Positions 44,026 to 55,973 of a DNA stretch of 64,000 bases are shown here, in pieces. The stretch is from the NCBI GenBank assembly GCA_036250195.1, contig JAVHZZ010000011.1, positions 50,537,311-50,601,310 on the forward strand. Reading direction: 5' to 3'. This DNA is from Mixophyes australis. Lineage: Eukaryota > Chordata > Amphibia > Anura > Limnodynastidae. Made by a program: the position numbers and the translations under genes. Numbering within the stretch: the first letter of the stretch is position 1; every line of letters begins with the position of its first letter. The notes beneath the pieces are model-generated. The model worked only from the letters and a program-made list of their open reading frames with translations, was not told the origin of the DNA and did not search any database.

Positions 44026-45427
44026 CAGGTTATAAATTAGGTATACCCTTATTTGAGGATTAATTAAACAATACTGCTATATGGTTTTTTAATGAAAGTA
44101 ATAAAGTTTCTTTTTTATACGTTGTGAAAGTCCCATGAGTGCCTCATAACACATGTTCATTTTTTCTTCCTCTGTATGTTCATTACAAACTGGTTTTTAT
44201 ACTTTCCTGTTTATTGTTATATATTTTATGCTTTAGCATGGCTTGCTGTAAATCCTGCTATTATTGCAATTAAATCTCTTTGTGTGTTGGAACCACAATA
44301 ATCGCATTGGACAATGTTTATTGGTAGCAATAAAACAAACATTATACCCTCTATCTAATTCACCAACAGATGTACATTTGTGTATGACATGCATTTGTAT
44401 TGCCAATTGGCAGAGGAATGCACAGGCGTGCATTTTCTTCCTTGCACTTCTGTTTCATTGTCAATATAATTATTATCATACCACTTCTTAACCATTTGTA
44501 TGATGCAATATGAATGCTGTTTGTATGATATTGTCTAATATGAAAAAAGCATATACAACATAGCTAATACCTTTGTGTGATACAGTATGTATGCTGTTTG
44601 TATGATATTGCATGCTAGGAAAACCATATAGAACATACCTCATACCTTTGTAATCATACGTTAGTACATATTTTCTTTAAAAATTACACATACATAGTTT
44701 TATTAAACAAAATAGCTTTTTTATGATCAAAACTGTAAACTAAACTTTTATAACCTAAACTCACTTCAAATAATATTTTTCAAACAATTTTAATTTTTTT
44801 TAATGTTTTTGTTGATATTTTTGAATATTTAATATTAATCAATGGGATGGTGGTATTTCTTTGCCACCTGGAAAAAAAGAAAAATAACATTTTACAATCG
44901 CAATCCTATAACATTTTGTAAAGATATCTTAGCTCTATGGGTATTGTTTGTTCACACATTTTGTTTAGCTCAGCAGAGTTCAGAGATGGTACATTAATTG
45001 AAACTGCAAAGGTTCATCTTATTCTGAAGACAGTAGTAGCCAGAGGACTGCATTTTGGAGGCACATTTGGGGGATTTTTTGACAAGAAGCACGTATAAGG
45101 CCCATGATGTCAGACACCTGTCGAATGGCAAACTTTGCCTAGACCTGGGCAAAGTCATTTTTAGTAAAGAAAGGCTTTCCCAGGCCTACTTATTGATGTT
45201 AGACTAGATTATTCATTTAAGATAATAACATTCTTCTGCAGGGGTTTGGCTCCCTGCCTTATCCACTTGGGCCTCCTGCACCTCCTCCACTTAGGCTTCC
45301 TTAAGGGCCTGGGAATGCGATTGGTGGTAGGATGAGGAAAGGGAATCCTCAGCGGTTAAGGGAAATGTACAGTGTGGAAAGGGAAACTTCTTGGGCCTCC
45401 TCTAGGGACTACTCCTGGCTCTCCTCC
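44026..45427. other. AT-rich sequence, mostly unassigned; short tandem duplication
   Basis: Two copies of a ~95-bp unit (ATGCTGTTTGTATGATATTG ... CATA.AACATA) lie at 44500-44655. Nothing else is recognised, and no convincing coding frame is present. Confidence 0.45.
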
Positions 45428-45555
45428 AGGGTCTCCTTATCATCATCATCATCATCATCACCATTTATTTATATAACGCCACTAATTCCGCAGCACTGTA
45501 CAGAGAACTCATTCACATCAGTCCCTGCCGCAATGGAGCTTACAGTCTAAATTCA
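45428..45555. repeat. (TCA)n-tailed SINE/LINE-like repeat
   Basis: A TCATCA microsatellite is followed by CCATTTATTTATATAACGCC, ACTAATTCCGCAGCACTGTA, CATCAGTCCCTGCC and GGAGCTTACAGTCTAAATTC. A related block (ATTTATAGGGCGCCACTAGG) occurs at 46510. Such 'TTTATATAGCGCCACTA' units are common interspersed repeats in amphibians (recalled). Confidence 0.65.
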
Positions 45556-46474
45556 CTCCTTATGGCCCTCCACCAGATCCTGCTCCAGGGGCTCTTCCCT
45601 AGACCCCTGATTTTGTCAGCGTAGGCGACGATGGCGTAAATATGACCCATTTAATACATACAGACATACATATAGGTTTCAGAGTGAAATATCCAATACC
45701 ACACACAGACCTTTACTCCATCATTGGCCAAATAAACACACCTCTACAACACTTTCATATGAACTTGACATGGAAGGTCTATATTGATCACATACTGATT
45801 CAGAAGCATCACTGTTACATAGCAGATCTTGTACTTTGTCCAGTGAAGGTTATTACAAAACATATAGCCTTGTATATAACGAAATGAGCCAGATGTAAGA
45901 GTAATCCTATTAATTGTGAATTTACACCTTCTAATCTCACTCTTCAATTCTGCTAGAAGATGGAATTGCTTCCTTCTAAGGTTGCTTCATCGTCGCTGAA
46001 GCTGCACAATGCTGCACCTGCAGCTGAATCTATGTCACAGATAGAGCCTCACAGCTCTATAGACAGTGTTTTTTTTGGTCATTAGAGATATATGCAGGTG
46101 CTGGACCCAGGTAACTGTCCATTGTGCACGTGAGGGCCTGCAGCTCACGATGGATGAAGCTCACAGCCTGCACGTTTGCAAGTGAATGAGATGTTTCAAC
46201 ATTCTCCTTATTGATGGGCTTGCAGGTCATGTGTTGGTGTAGACAGATTAGTCGCGGATCCCTTCTGTACTATATCTAAAATGGCTGACTTAATTTCACC
46301 TGTCCTTAATGGAGCATCTGTGATTCAATCACAGCAATCTGCCATATTAGGGGAGTTACAATGCCTAGCCATTAATGCACAACCAATGCCGCTGCATGCG
46401 CTATATAACAGCTAGTAAGGCAATCATTGAGCAATGCCATTTTGTAATCAAAAACTTGTAATACAGGTGCTACA

Positions 46475-46476
46475 GC

Positions 46477-46507
<31 letters not shown>

Positions 46508-46860
46508 ATTTTTATTTATAGGGCGCCACTAGGTGTCCGTGGTGCCGTACAGGGACAGACGAGATTACAATACGAGGAGAGACAGCACAGAACTGTAAAC
46601 AATAATCATAGTAACTCAGTAAGCTCAAGGCACAGCTAGAGGGGCGGGGAAGGGGAGAGGGGAAGGTCAGCCAACAACGGCACCTAGGAGGGAGGGCACA
46701 GATGAGAGGGAGATCCCCAGGAGGAAGAGGAGGGAGCGAGAGGGGACGGGGGAAGAGGGTCCTCGAGGAGGAAGGCTGGGTAGCTGGCGAGCAGAGTTAA
46801 AAGTGGTGAAGACAGGAGGAGAGAAAGCCCTGCTCAAAGAAGCGTACAATCTAAGGCTTC
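46475..46860. repeat. (TTA)n-tailed SINE/LINE-like repeat
   Basis: An ATT microsatellite is followed by TTTTTATTTATAGGGCGCCA, GTGGTGCCGTACAGGGACAG and a purine-rich body. It ends CAAAGAAGCGTACAATCTAA. The order microsatellite, GCGCCACTA and GTACAATCTAA parallels the repeat at 45428. Confidence 0.65.
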
Positions 46861-47039
46861 TGCTTCTAATTCTTGAAATTACAGATTCGTAATAATCATC
46901 TCTTTCTGTGTGGCCTGCATTATCTCCAACTAGTGAGTACAAGGACATATGTGGAACATATAGTACAATGTATTTAAAATTAAAGATTTTTTAGTAATGA
47001 CTGTACTGTTTCCCTGTTTAGGATTGTTTGGTGACCTGG

Positions 47040-47262
47040 GCAAAGCCAAGGATCAGGATCCTCCGCCAGAGAGGTTGGAGCAGGGGCTGACTGGGCTGAG
47101 GGGAAGGGGGACATATGCCCCCCGGGCATCTCCCATAATGGGCTACGTTGAGCTGGGTCACTGGACTACATGCATTTATTTTTCTTTAAAATGTTCCTAA
47201 TGGGCTGATGAGCCGAGTGTCGCCACTCACCCCCCGGGCTAAAGTTTGCCAGCCCTCCCCTG
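47040..47262. mobile_element. hAT-like fragment with one terminus
   Basis: The block ends AAGTTTGCCAGCCCTCCCCTG; inverted it begins CAGGGGAGGGCTGGC, a hAT-style end. The left end and an 8-bp duplication of GGTTGAAG were not found. Confidence 0.35.
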
Positions 47263-48968
47263 GGTTGAAGTGCTGGTAGATCTGGTGGTGGATAGGCTGC
47301 ACACTATCAGCTGGTAGCTCTCTGCCCCAGCTTAACAGCAGATATGGGAGGATATCACTGTGCAGGTCAATGCCGTGGCTGCAATTAAAAGATCGGTGAC
47401 TGAGGTAAAAAAACTGTCAGCATTTTTTTTACCTTTTTTTTTTTTAATCAAAATCATTATATTATGGTCTGCATACCTAAGGCAGTTCTTCTAAAATTTG
47501 ACAAAATATAACAACATTGTCCAAGGTATGGCAGACCACCATCTTTGGTAAATTTAAAAACTTGTACATTATCAATCCTATGTATCCACCTTTTTTAAGT
47601 ATTAAAAAAAGGTTTGTAACTGAGTAGCTCTTTGTTATTAGCATGTGACCTTTAGGCTCAATATATTTCTATCTATATGTATGTCTGCACATGTTTTTGG
47701 AAAAAAGTTTGGACAGTATACACTGAAACATTCTTAACTTTTAACATTTCACACAGGTGGCAAGACTTTAAGCGTTGCCTCAATGACAAGTTGAGAGACC
47801 ACCATCAGACATGCTAGGGGCACTGGAGGTGGTCCCATGCCGTACTTGGACCTTAGAGAGCCCCCCTGTAACCACACCACTATCCCCCAGAGGTGTATTT
47901 CAGATCCAGGACATGCATAAAGAATTCAAATGAATAATGTTTTATTGAAAGAAATATAAACGCATCCAACAACAATAGAAATATATATTTTGTTTTAGAA
48001 GTATACACTTGCATTTTTAGCACTTGTCAATTTCAATGCTAATAAAACTCCAAAATCCTTTGGACTATTGTAGAATCTGACCATGGTTTTCAAGATTACT
48101 GAGTATTTTCAGAGAAAATCACTTACAGATTTAAAATGGATGCCTAGCTAAAATTCATATCAAGCCACAGATATGCTGGGGAGTTTTTCATTAATATTTT
48201 ACAATCAGTTTTTATAATTTTTGCCAAACATGATTCCACATATACACACAAGTTTCCAATTCAAAGATTCTTTAAAAAAAATCAAAAGATTGTTATGAAA
48301 TCTACTAATACAATACAAAAACATGGACTGAAAGTTTAATGCTTATGTTATTTTTTTTTCATCCACTATGTTAGCTGAAGAGGACGATACACAGCATGAA
48401 GAGGATGCCACCATTGAGGACACCCGTGATGGTGAAGATGTTATGCCCTGAGATGAGGAATCAGGGGGCAGTGGGCAGCCTTCAAACCTTCAACAATTTT
48501 ATTCCAACATATATGGGAAGTAAATACTGAACAATTGATAACAACCCTTAACCTTATCCTTCACACTTTCTAAAACATAGACACTACCTTGACCCATCTC
48601 ACCGACATCATTGCACAGTATGTCACAAATAGCCTTCCTGTTTCTATGCCACATGTTTCCTTCCTGCCCCTATGCTACATGATACCAATCCTTCCCCTAT
48701 GACACATGTTTACACTCATTTATCCATGCCATATTTCATCTCTCCTGACCACATGCAACATTTCTCCCCTAATGTACCTATGCAGCATTTCTCCCCTCTG
48801 GCCCATGTGCAAAATGTATCCCCTCAGGCCCCTATGCCTACAGTTTACCCTCATTTTCCTCCCCAAGTGAACCCTCATTATCTGCCCCAATTTAACCCTT
48901 CTGGCCCACTGCTATCTCCTGCCCCTCTGCTACCCCTCCATCATCTGACTAAACTAGTATGTCACTGA
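47263..48968 (+). pseudogene. Myb/SANT-like gene remnant, spliced, with Pro-rich tail
   Basis: A first exon (about 47263-47405) encodes VEVLVDLVVDRLH and WEDITVQVNAVAAIKRSVTE, helices of a Myb/SANT-like domain, followed by a GTAAAA donor. A second segment after an ACACAG acceptor (47757) encodes WQDFKRCLNDKLRDHHQ, the third helix. Near 48375-48451 an acidic piece (AEEDDTQHEEDATIEDTRDG) appears. The last part (48672-48968) is a Pro/His-rich repeat with MQHFSP and PHYLPQFNP. This fits the accessory DNA-binding protein of Harbinger-type elements. Stops in the first exon and uncertain splice phases show it is decayed. Confidence 0.55.
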
Positions 48969-51229
48969 AGCACATAATACACTCATTATAGTCACTAGTT
49001 CCAGTTATAACATGGGGTTTTCCCATGACCTTAGTGCTAATTGTGTTCTGTTGTATTGGGTTTTTATTAATTGTGTGTATTTACTGTGCGAATGTACTGC
49101 ATTGTGATTGCTGTGTTATTTAAAAAACAGAAAAATACCCCATATATGGCGCCAATACAATACCAATAAAGGTAAATAGGATAATGGAAAAACTGAATAA
49201 ATTCGAATTCCCAATAATATATTGGACAGAAGACAAGCTGCTGCATAAACTAAGTGGCTGCGCCCACCAACATGCAGAAATAACAAACAAAAACCGTATG
49301 CAACGCTCAAATCTAACTGTCTCCCAATATGAGCTGGTAAAACATAAATTGCAGATCACGAGTGGTCACGTATATAAAATAAACATAGTGTTTAATGTAA
49401 TATATTTAAAATCATGCATGTAAATACCCGTTAATGCTTACAATGGATGTAATATGAGGAAAGATATGCAAGAACTGCATCACAGTGCACTGTGACATAG
49501 AATAAATGATTAAAATAAAAAAACTATATAAAAAAATAATAATAAATGGTGCTCAAGAGTCTGAATTGTTGAACCACAACGCTACTAGTGGAAATGATAT
49601 ATGACAGCTGTATACCATGTAGCCGATAATGTGGTCAAAAAATGGTGTTTATAGACATGAGCATTGCTCTACATTTTCCCCCCAAAAAATGGTGCTGATA
49701 ATTGCCGTAATCATCAATCCACACATAGTAGTGAGCTTCTTCCGATGAGTAATAATGTCTATATGGCCGTATGTATAACTCCATACGGATGTGTAATTCC
49801 ACTTCATACCCCATGAATGGAGAAAGACACATATATGAGTAAGATATCTTGTAGTACTCACTGTCTCTGATTGTAAATATAATGCGTCGTTCCACAAACC
49901 CGTTTGAATTACACCATTGTGTGTACGGTGGTTATAAATAGGAATCACACTCCTTCGTAATGCAGACTGAAATCGTAGGTGAAATCGTAGGTGAATAATA
50001 ATAATAAAACCTTTTAGGCTTTAACGGGATGCTAACACGAGTAGCTTCAAGCGCTGCATCGAGTAAATGATACTTGTATAATCCACGGTTCACAGCTGTG
50101 TGTGTAACCGCCTCACACACAACTTTCTGTGGTGAGAATGAACTCCGAACGGAGAGAGGGGTATGGTGAAAACATAAAGATCCAACGGAAACAATTGTTT
50201 GTCCACTTCCAGATGAGTCCGATAATATCAACTCCTGTGTGTGTTGAGTAGAGTAGAACCGGCAATTATAGCATGTAACCAAATGAAAATAAAAATAGCA
50301 CAATAAGGTAAAGGTGTAATAAGAGACCAACTAAATAGTTGACTCTATGCCCCTAACGGAACGTAACTTCATCAGAGGGAATGACCAGAATCATTAGAGG
50401 CTTATGGAAGCCTTTATATACACTGCAGTTTCAATCAACTAGCTGATTAGACTTTTTGTAGCACACATTTGTGACAGATCTAACAGCACACATATATAAG
50501 TGTGTGTGTCTGCTCCAAGCAGAGGCAAGTTCTACCAAGGAGGATTTAGATTTCAACAATTATATACCATTACAATGAATCATATAAATATATAACAACA
50601 ATACCAGCATAACTGTATTATTTTCCTTAATAGTAAAATACATATCATAGATTGCAAATAAATGGAGGAGGGAAAATAAATTGTAATGAAATATATAAAA
50701 AATAAAATAGAATAAAAATAAAATAAAAATAAAAATAAATATAAATATAAAAATAAAATAAAAATAAAAATAAACAATAAAAATAAAAGAAAAAAGAAAA
50801 GAAAAAAGAAAAAGAGAGGAAGAAAGAATAAAAGGAAGAAAAAGAAGAATAAAATAAAATAAGATAAAAATAAAAATAAAAAATGAAATAAAAAATAAGT
50901 AAAAAAGAAAAAAAGAAAAAATAATTATAAATAAATAGTATGAAGATAAAAAATGGAAATTAATAAGTGAATATATGAAAAACAAATAAAATAAAAATGA
51001 AAATAAAAATAAATGTGAATGAAATAAGATGTCAAAAAATAAAATTAATGAAATAATGAAAAACATTAACCCACTCCTTATAAATGACCATATCATTGTA
51101 ACCATATAATCAGATTACCATACACAACTTATAATAGTATTAATGATCAAGGACAAGATGTAGTATTCAATATTCATCGATAAAATAGACAAGAGAGAAA
51201 TTGTTATACAGAAATAAATTCCTACTAGA
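48969..51229. other. Non-coding stretch with AT-rich low-complexity tract
   Basis: From 50690 to 51060 the plus strand is a long AAATAAAAATAAAA-type tract, whose minus-strand Phe/Ile-rich reading frames (for example 50560-51105) are artefacts. The sequence 50340-50560 (containing, on minus, CCTCTGATGAAGTTACG) lies downstream of the Penelope-like gene and may be its 3' or LTR-like part. Nothing is recognised in 48969-50330. Confidence 0.4.
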
Positions 51230-52420
51230 TCATAAAAAGCAGTTTAAGTCCATGGATTCATTAAGACCATCTGGGTAGATGGAGTTTAATTTATGCATCC
51301 AAACAACTTCCTGTTTACAAAGTTTGTTGTATCTATCTCCCCCCCCCTCTCAGTTGTTTTAACATGTTCCAAACCCCGTGAGACAGGAGGGATCACTATC
51401 GTGAACTGTTGCAAAAGGCCTTGATACTCCATGATTAAGAAATTTATTCAGAATATTACGTCTATGTTCAACTATTCTTCTTTTGAGAGGTCTCTTCCAA
51501 CATATTGAAGGTTGCAACTGCATTGCAGAAGGTACATATTCAGTATCACAATTCACAAATCCTATAGTCTTAAAACTATTTTTTGTAATGAGAGAGGAAA
51601 CTTCCTTAACACCATGTTGTATATATCTACATGTGATGCAGTTCGTTTTAGCACATCTATATGAACCATTCGGTGGTTGTGGTAACCATGTTGAAGTTGA
51701 ATCAATGTTACCTTTAGTTTTATAAGCTTTTTTTGGAAAACTTGGGGCCAATATGCTTTTAAGGCTACGATTCTTTTTAAATACCACTTTTGATTTATCT
51801 GGAAGAATTGATCCCAAAGTAGGATCTTGTGGTAAAATGGGATAGTGAGTTGAAATAATCTTTTTGATTTTGTAAAATAGATTAATATATTTAGATATGA
51901 AAGCTATCTCCATAGATTCTGATTTCTTGGAGGGTTTTGCTTCATCATATGCAAGTAAAGAAGTTCTATTTGTTTGTCTAACTTCTTCTAAAGCAGTATA
52001 TAGATTTTGAAGCGGATATCCTCTATCTTTAAAAGAAGTCAGCATAGCTTGAGATTGTTGTTCAAAATCTTCAATAGAAGAACAATTGCGTCTTAACCGC
52101 AAAAATTGACTCTTGGGGATATTTCTCTTCCATGGTTTGTAGTGTGCACTATCAAAATGTAGAAAATTGTTCGTATCTACTTGTTTCTTATAGTTGCGTG
52201 AAGCAATCTTGGTTACATCTATATACAATGTGAGATCCAAAAAATCTATGGATACTCTACTCAAAGTATGGGTGAATTTTAAATTAAAAGTGTTTGAATT
52301 AAGTTGTGAAACAAAATCAATAGCTGACTGATCAGTCCCTTGCCAGACGATAAAAAGATCGTCAATATAATGGCCATAGAAGACCAGGCTCGCCCCAAGG
52401 TCACCCCACCAGATGCCTCC
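51230..52420 (-). pseudogene. Penelope-like element (PLE) reverse transcriptase/GIY-YIG endonuclease, 5'-truncated
   Basis: On the minus strand the frame starts within RT at FYGHYIDDLFIVWQG (catalytic IDD). It continues with SIDFLDLTLYID, a typical PLE block, then KSQFLRLRRNC and DRGYPLQNLYTALEEV. The C-terminal half has NCITCRYIQ and a degenerate GIY-YIG region ending LKRRIVEHRRNI. After a frameshift near 51360 it ends with LCKQEVVWMHKLNSIYPDG and a TGA at 51230-51232. PLEs copy themselves by target-primed reverse transcription with this nuclease. The 5' part is missing beyond 52420, where GASL joins FYGHY after a small deletion. Confidence 0.88.
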
Positions 52421-52429
52421 TATTTACTG

Positions 52430-52584
52430 TATTGCCAGCAGATCCGGCAGGTGTATTGCCGCTAGTATTGATGGTGGCGGTATTGCCAGTTTAATGTCAA
52501 TATTGTGACTGTCGACTTTACAACTTGTGTACATTCACAATGTCGACATATTAACCATGTCGACACTATGAACATGTCGACAGT
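52430..52584. repeat. Cluster of GTCGACA/TGTCGAC motifs
   Basis: Within about 90 bp (52500-52590) the motifs GACTGTCGACTT, ATGTCGACATAT, CATGTCGACACT and CATGTCGACAGT appear at near-regular spacing. A similar cluster is at 27440-27560. They look like transposon-end repeats; no ends were defined. Confidence 0.5.
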
Positions 52585-52800
52585 CTAACTGTTGAATACC
52601 ACACATAGAGCAATTATGTTGCATAAAATATTGGATGCAAAAATAAGAGCTCCATCAGACCATTGAAGGCAGCCAAATCTGGCCTTTAAAAAGCCAAAAG
52701 TCTGCGCTTTCTCATTGTGTGAATTTAAAATCGTGAGGAGCCAAGGGTGGAAAGAGTACGTGTTGTCTCCTATAAAGTGTAACAAGAAAGAAAAAATATG
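52585..52800 (-). pseudogene. HARBI1-like transposase, C-terminal exon
   Basis: The minus-strand frame reads FIGDNTYSFHPWLLTIL, TFGFLKARFGCLQWSDGALI and NILCNIIALCVVFN. This order (GD.Y...PWLLTP, then FG.LK.RF.CL, then N.I.ACC.LHN) is that of the last part of PIF/Harbinger transposases. The expected ER before TFG is AQ here, so the third catalytic residue is probably lost. No other transposase exon was found nearby, so the exon is stranded. Confidence 0.8.
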
Positions 52801-53298
52801 AGTATTGTATAACTAAACACACAAACATTTAGCAAGATCTTTTAACATGATATGGTGCTATTGTAATGTTACAATATTTGACAATTGATTCTAATGCCTT
52901 GCAGATTTTTGAGTCTCCTTGTACACCTTATAAACATACTTACAACTAACATAGATCTATTAATCTTCATCACAAAGTTTATTTAAAAAATAAAAGTAAG
53001 CATGACATGAAATTTATTCAACATGGAAATTTCTTGAAATCATACGGAAAAAAAAAGAGAACCCCATTACAAATGTATGCTACTACATAGGCATACTTAA
53101 TCAACGACATTGGCAAGACTTTTTAAAGCTTTAAAAGCACACAACTGCAATGCAAATGTATGCAAGCATGTAGGAGCTAGACAACAGGCGCACAACATTT
53201 TAAAACAGACAAGCATTGGTAATTTGTGACATGCTGCGTTGAAAACGTATGAAAATGATTTGAAAGGCAGAGACTTTTTCAAAATTTCGCACAAGTAT

Positions 53299-53969
53299 TG
53301 TCAGGCGCTGTCCCCGCACTTTACCTAGGTGTCAGGGGCGGACACCTGTTTGTTCTCACTGACGGCGCCCCGCTGCAACAGGATGCTCTTCCTGGTTCCG
53401 GGTAGCCACACTGTACACGCATGCGCTGAGCATTGCATACCTTCGCATAGTGTCTAGAGACTCTCCTTGCCCGCCTTGCGGTTGGTTGCAATCTGACCAC
53501 CGAAAACCGCAGCACCAATCAAGGAGTACTTCAATCTATTTAAACCTCCTTCGGGATGTATTTGGGGCCAAAGTATTGGTTCACCAGCTCCAGCCTTTTG
53601 TTCCTGTTCCAGCATTGTGTTTTGGCTCTGACCTTTGGCTTGATGTCTAGACTACTCTCTTGTGTTATCCCTGGTATCATTCACATCTGTTTGGTTCTGA
53701 CGCCTGGCTTCCCTCTGACCATTCTCTACATTATCCTTGGGTACTTTGCTCCTATTTGACTTCTGACCCGGACCATACGACTATTCCTGTTCCACACTAC
53801 AGCACTGGTGACTAACTTGGAGAACTGTGACCTGCGCACCACACGCAGCCAAGTCCATACCTTCTTGCGGGGCTCCCTGGTGAATACTGTGGGTGCGTTA
53901 GACTCCGCTCCTCCTTGCTTAGTTGTGTCAATACTCGTGGTTAGCTTTTCCTGCAGTCTGAACGTGACA
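53299..53969 (+). mobile_element. Solo LTR, 671 bp, TSD AGTAT
   Basis: It runs from TGTCAGGCGCTGTCCCC to TCTGAACGTGACA and is flanked by AGTAT (53294-53298, 53970-53974). A TATTTAAA box lies near 53539. The 3' part (GGTGAATACTGTGGGTGCG, TTAGACTCCGC) parallels LTR B, so it belongs to a related Ty3/gypsy lineage. No internal region is left. Confidence 0.92.
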
Positions 53970-54229
53970 AGTATGCAGTGCTTGTAAAATATAAAAAATT
54001 CACCAACCTCTGGTTCAAGAATCCTATAATATTATAATATAATATCCTAAATGTCAGCACACAGCTTTCTTTTGACAAAATGGCACTATAGTAAGCACCT
54101 TCTGTCAGTGTTGTATAACACGATGAATGATGTCATGTGTGCATTCTCCCATTAGATGAGGAGGATATGAATGCTGCGTTTTGTCATCACTATCATCCAT
54201 GAGTTAGATTTGACCTTCAGCAATTGCAA

Positions 54230-54513
54230 ACTTAATGTCTGAAAAGCAGTCTACTTCTGCGGGCACTGGAACATGAATTGCACTTATCTGCTGGAGAATG
54301 CCTTTACTGTACAATGCCTACGTACATACACCCTTTCCCAACTCCTTTTTGCCTCTAAACGTAGACTGTCATAAGGGTCCTTTGCTCCTGATTAAGAATT
54401 GGATGTTGCTGCGTTCACTGGCATCTGCTACGGTCCTGGGCATGCGCAGTGCGATTTTATAAAAAAATTACGGCATATATCAGCATTTATGCTCCTTAAT
54501 GAATCAGGCTCAC
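54230..54513 (+). repeat. MITE family 2 copy
   Basis: It shares with 55575-55845 the order TTACTGTACAATG, TACGTACATACAC, AAGGGTCCTTTGC, TGCTGCGTTCACTGGC, GGGCATGCGCAGTGCGATTT and CCTTAATGAATCAGGC. No coding capacity. Confidence 0.75.
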
Positions 54514-54789
54514 AATGTTTTATACACATGGGAAGTGGTGTAATGGACACTGATTGGTTCATTAGTTTGAATTCTCAATTAATTATTTAGTCTGTATGGG
54601 TGTGGTCACACAACCGTAATGCAGTGCATCTAAAGTTACAAACATGATTGATTTAGTGCCTAATGAAGCAAAACACAGACTTGAACATTATTGTAACTTA
54701 AAAATATATATATACAAAAATATACACTAATTTCTCTCAATAAAGAATCCATATTCACACATGTTAGGTTATGTATCTGATGATAGAAG

Positions 54790-54852
54790 ACAATATGGTT
54801 TTGCCAAGGTGCAACGTTACTCCTTTTTTTGCTTTCCTTTCCTTAATTAATG
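54790..54852. mobile_element. MITE family 1, right-end fragment
   Basis: CAATATGGTTTTGCCAAGGT, GCAACGTTACTCC and GCTTTCCTTTCCTTAATTAA match the terminal part of family 1. The rest is absent. Confidence 0.6.
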
Positions 54853-54874
54853 TACATTTTTTAAGAAAATGCAC

Positions 54875-54912
54875 ATAAACCGGGCATACACATGTGTGTA
54901 TGCCCGGTTTAT
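54875..54912. repeat. Perfect 18-bp-arm palindrome
   Basis: ATAAACCGGGCATACACA is followed by TG and then by its exact reverse complement. Surrounding sequence is not palindromic. It may be the centre of a DNA transposon or a recombination product. Confidence 0.9.
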
Positions 54913-55099
54913 GGATGTCCTTATTCAACAAGGAGCGGATGTAAAGATAAGTCTGTTGATGAATACGGGTCTAGGTCTAGGTGCGCTCTGCTCTACGAGA
55001 CAATACACTGCAGGATACATTCAATACATATGTTGCATATAAACTCCCAAAAGAACACACAAAAAAACTATTCAATTAATGTCACCTGCTAATATTATA

Positions 55100-55409
55100 G
55101 GAACTGATTCATTAAGGAAAGTATGGCAAAAAATTGAGCAAGTTTTTTCCTGGCCAAAACCATGTTACAATGCAAGGGGTACAAATTAGTTTGCACATAA
55201 ATTAAATACTGTCTGTTTTTTCATATGGAGCACAAATAGTTGATAGCATTATTTGTACACTGAAATTTAAAGTTGATTTAGGACATGTCCTACCAAACTA
55301 TAAATCTGTCCCCACATTTTAAATTTACCTCCCTCTCCAATGCAACATGGTTTGCCAAGGTGAAAAGTTACTCATTTGTTTGCTTTACTTTTCTTAATAA
55401 ATCAGGCCC
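55100..55409. mobile_element. MITE family 1 copy
   Basis: It runs from GGAACTGATTCATTAAGG to CTTAATAAATCAGGCCC with both inner landmarks (CATGTTACAATGCAAGGGG and AATGCAACATGG). Confidence 0.88.
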
Positions 55410-55574
55410 ATAGTGATTAATAACAAAAAAGGTTTTTTTTCTTGCCATAAAATACATTTATTGGGATGTTATTAATGTCTACAGTACATAAAATATATTT
55501 TTGCAGTTGCTCCTGATTACAAACACATGTTCTAACTTACGCAAAAGTCATCACTAGTGATCAGCACTTACACC

Positions 55575-55845
55575 AGACCTGTAGTTGGTACCTTTGAGAT
55601 GCCCAAGCTTGAATTGGAGATGCTGCTGCATGCCCTTACTGTACATTGACTACGTGTATACGCCTAGTCCCCTCTGTCCGCCAATTAAATAGTACCCTGT
55701 GGTAAAGATCCTAGGTGCTTGATGATAAATTGGACTTTGCTGCGTTCTCTGGCGTATGGTTTGTTTCTGAGCATGCGAAGAGCGATTTTACACAAAATAC
55801 GTCAGGTATCGGCATTTATGCGCCTTAATGTATCAGGCCCATAAT
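55575..55845 (+). repeat. MITE family 2 copy
   Basis: It is collinear with 54230-54513, including TTACTGTACATTG, TGCTGCGTTCTCTGGCG, GAGCATGCGAAGAGCGATTT and CCTTAATGTATCAGGCCC. Confidence 0.78.
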
Positions 55846-55973
55846 GAATAGTTGTTGCTTCATATGCTTACTATCAATATGGAATTCAGAATTCCACAAC
55901 AAGTATGTATGATACTCATAGTTTGCTTCATTGTACCATTATAATCTATATATCACATTGCCATAATCACTAT

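Noticed and set aside
50340..50420. A possible hammerhead ribozyme near the PLE (CTGATGA on minus at 50369-50375)
   Set aside because: PLEs can carry hammerheads, but no GAAA core follows within the distance needed and no cleavage-site stem was found.
50560..51105. A 181-aa Phe/Ile-rich ORF resembling a membrane protein
   Set aside because: It is the reverse translation of an AAATAAAA low-complexity tract.
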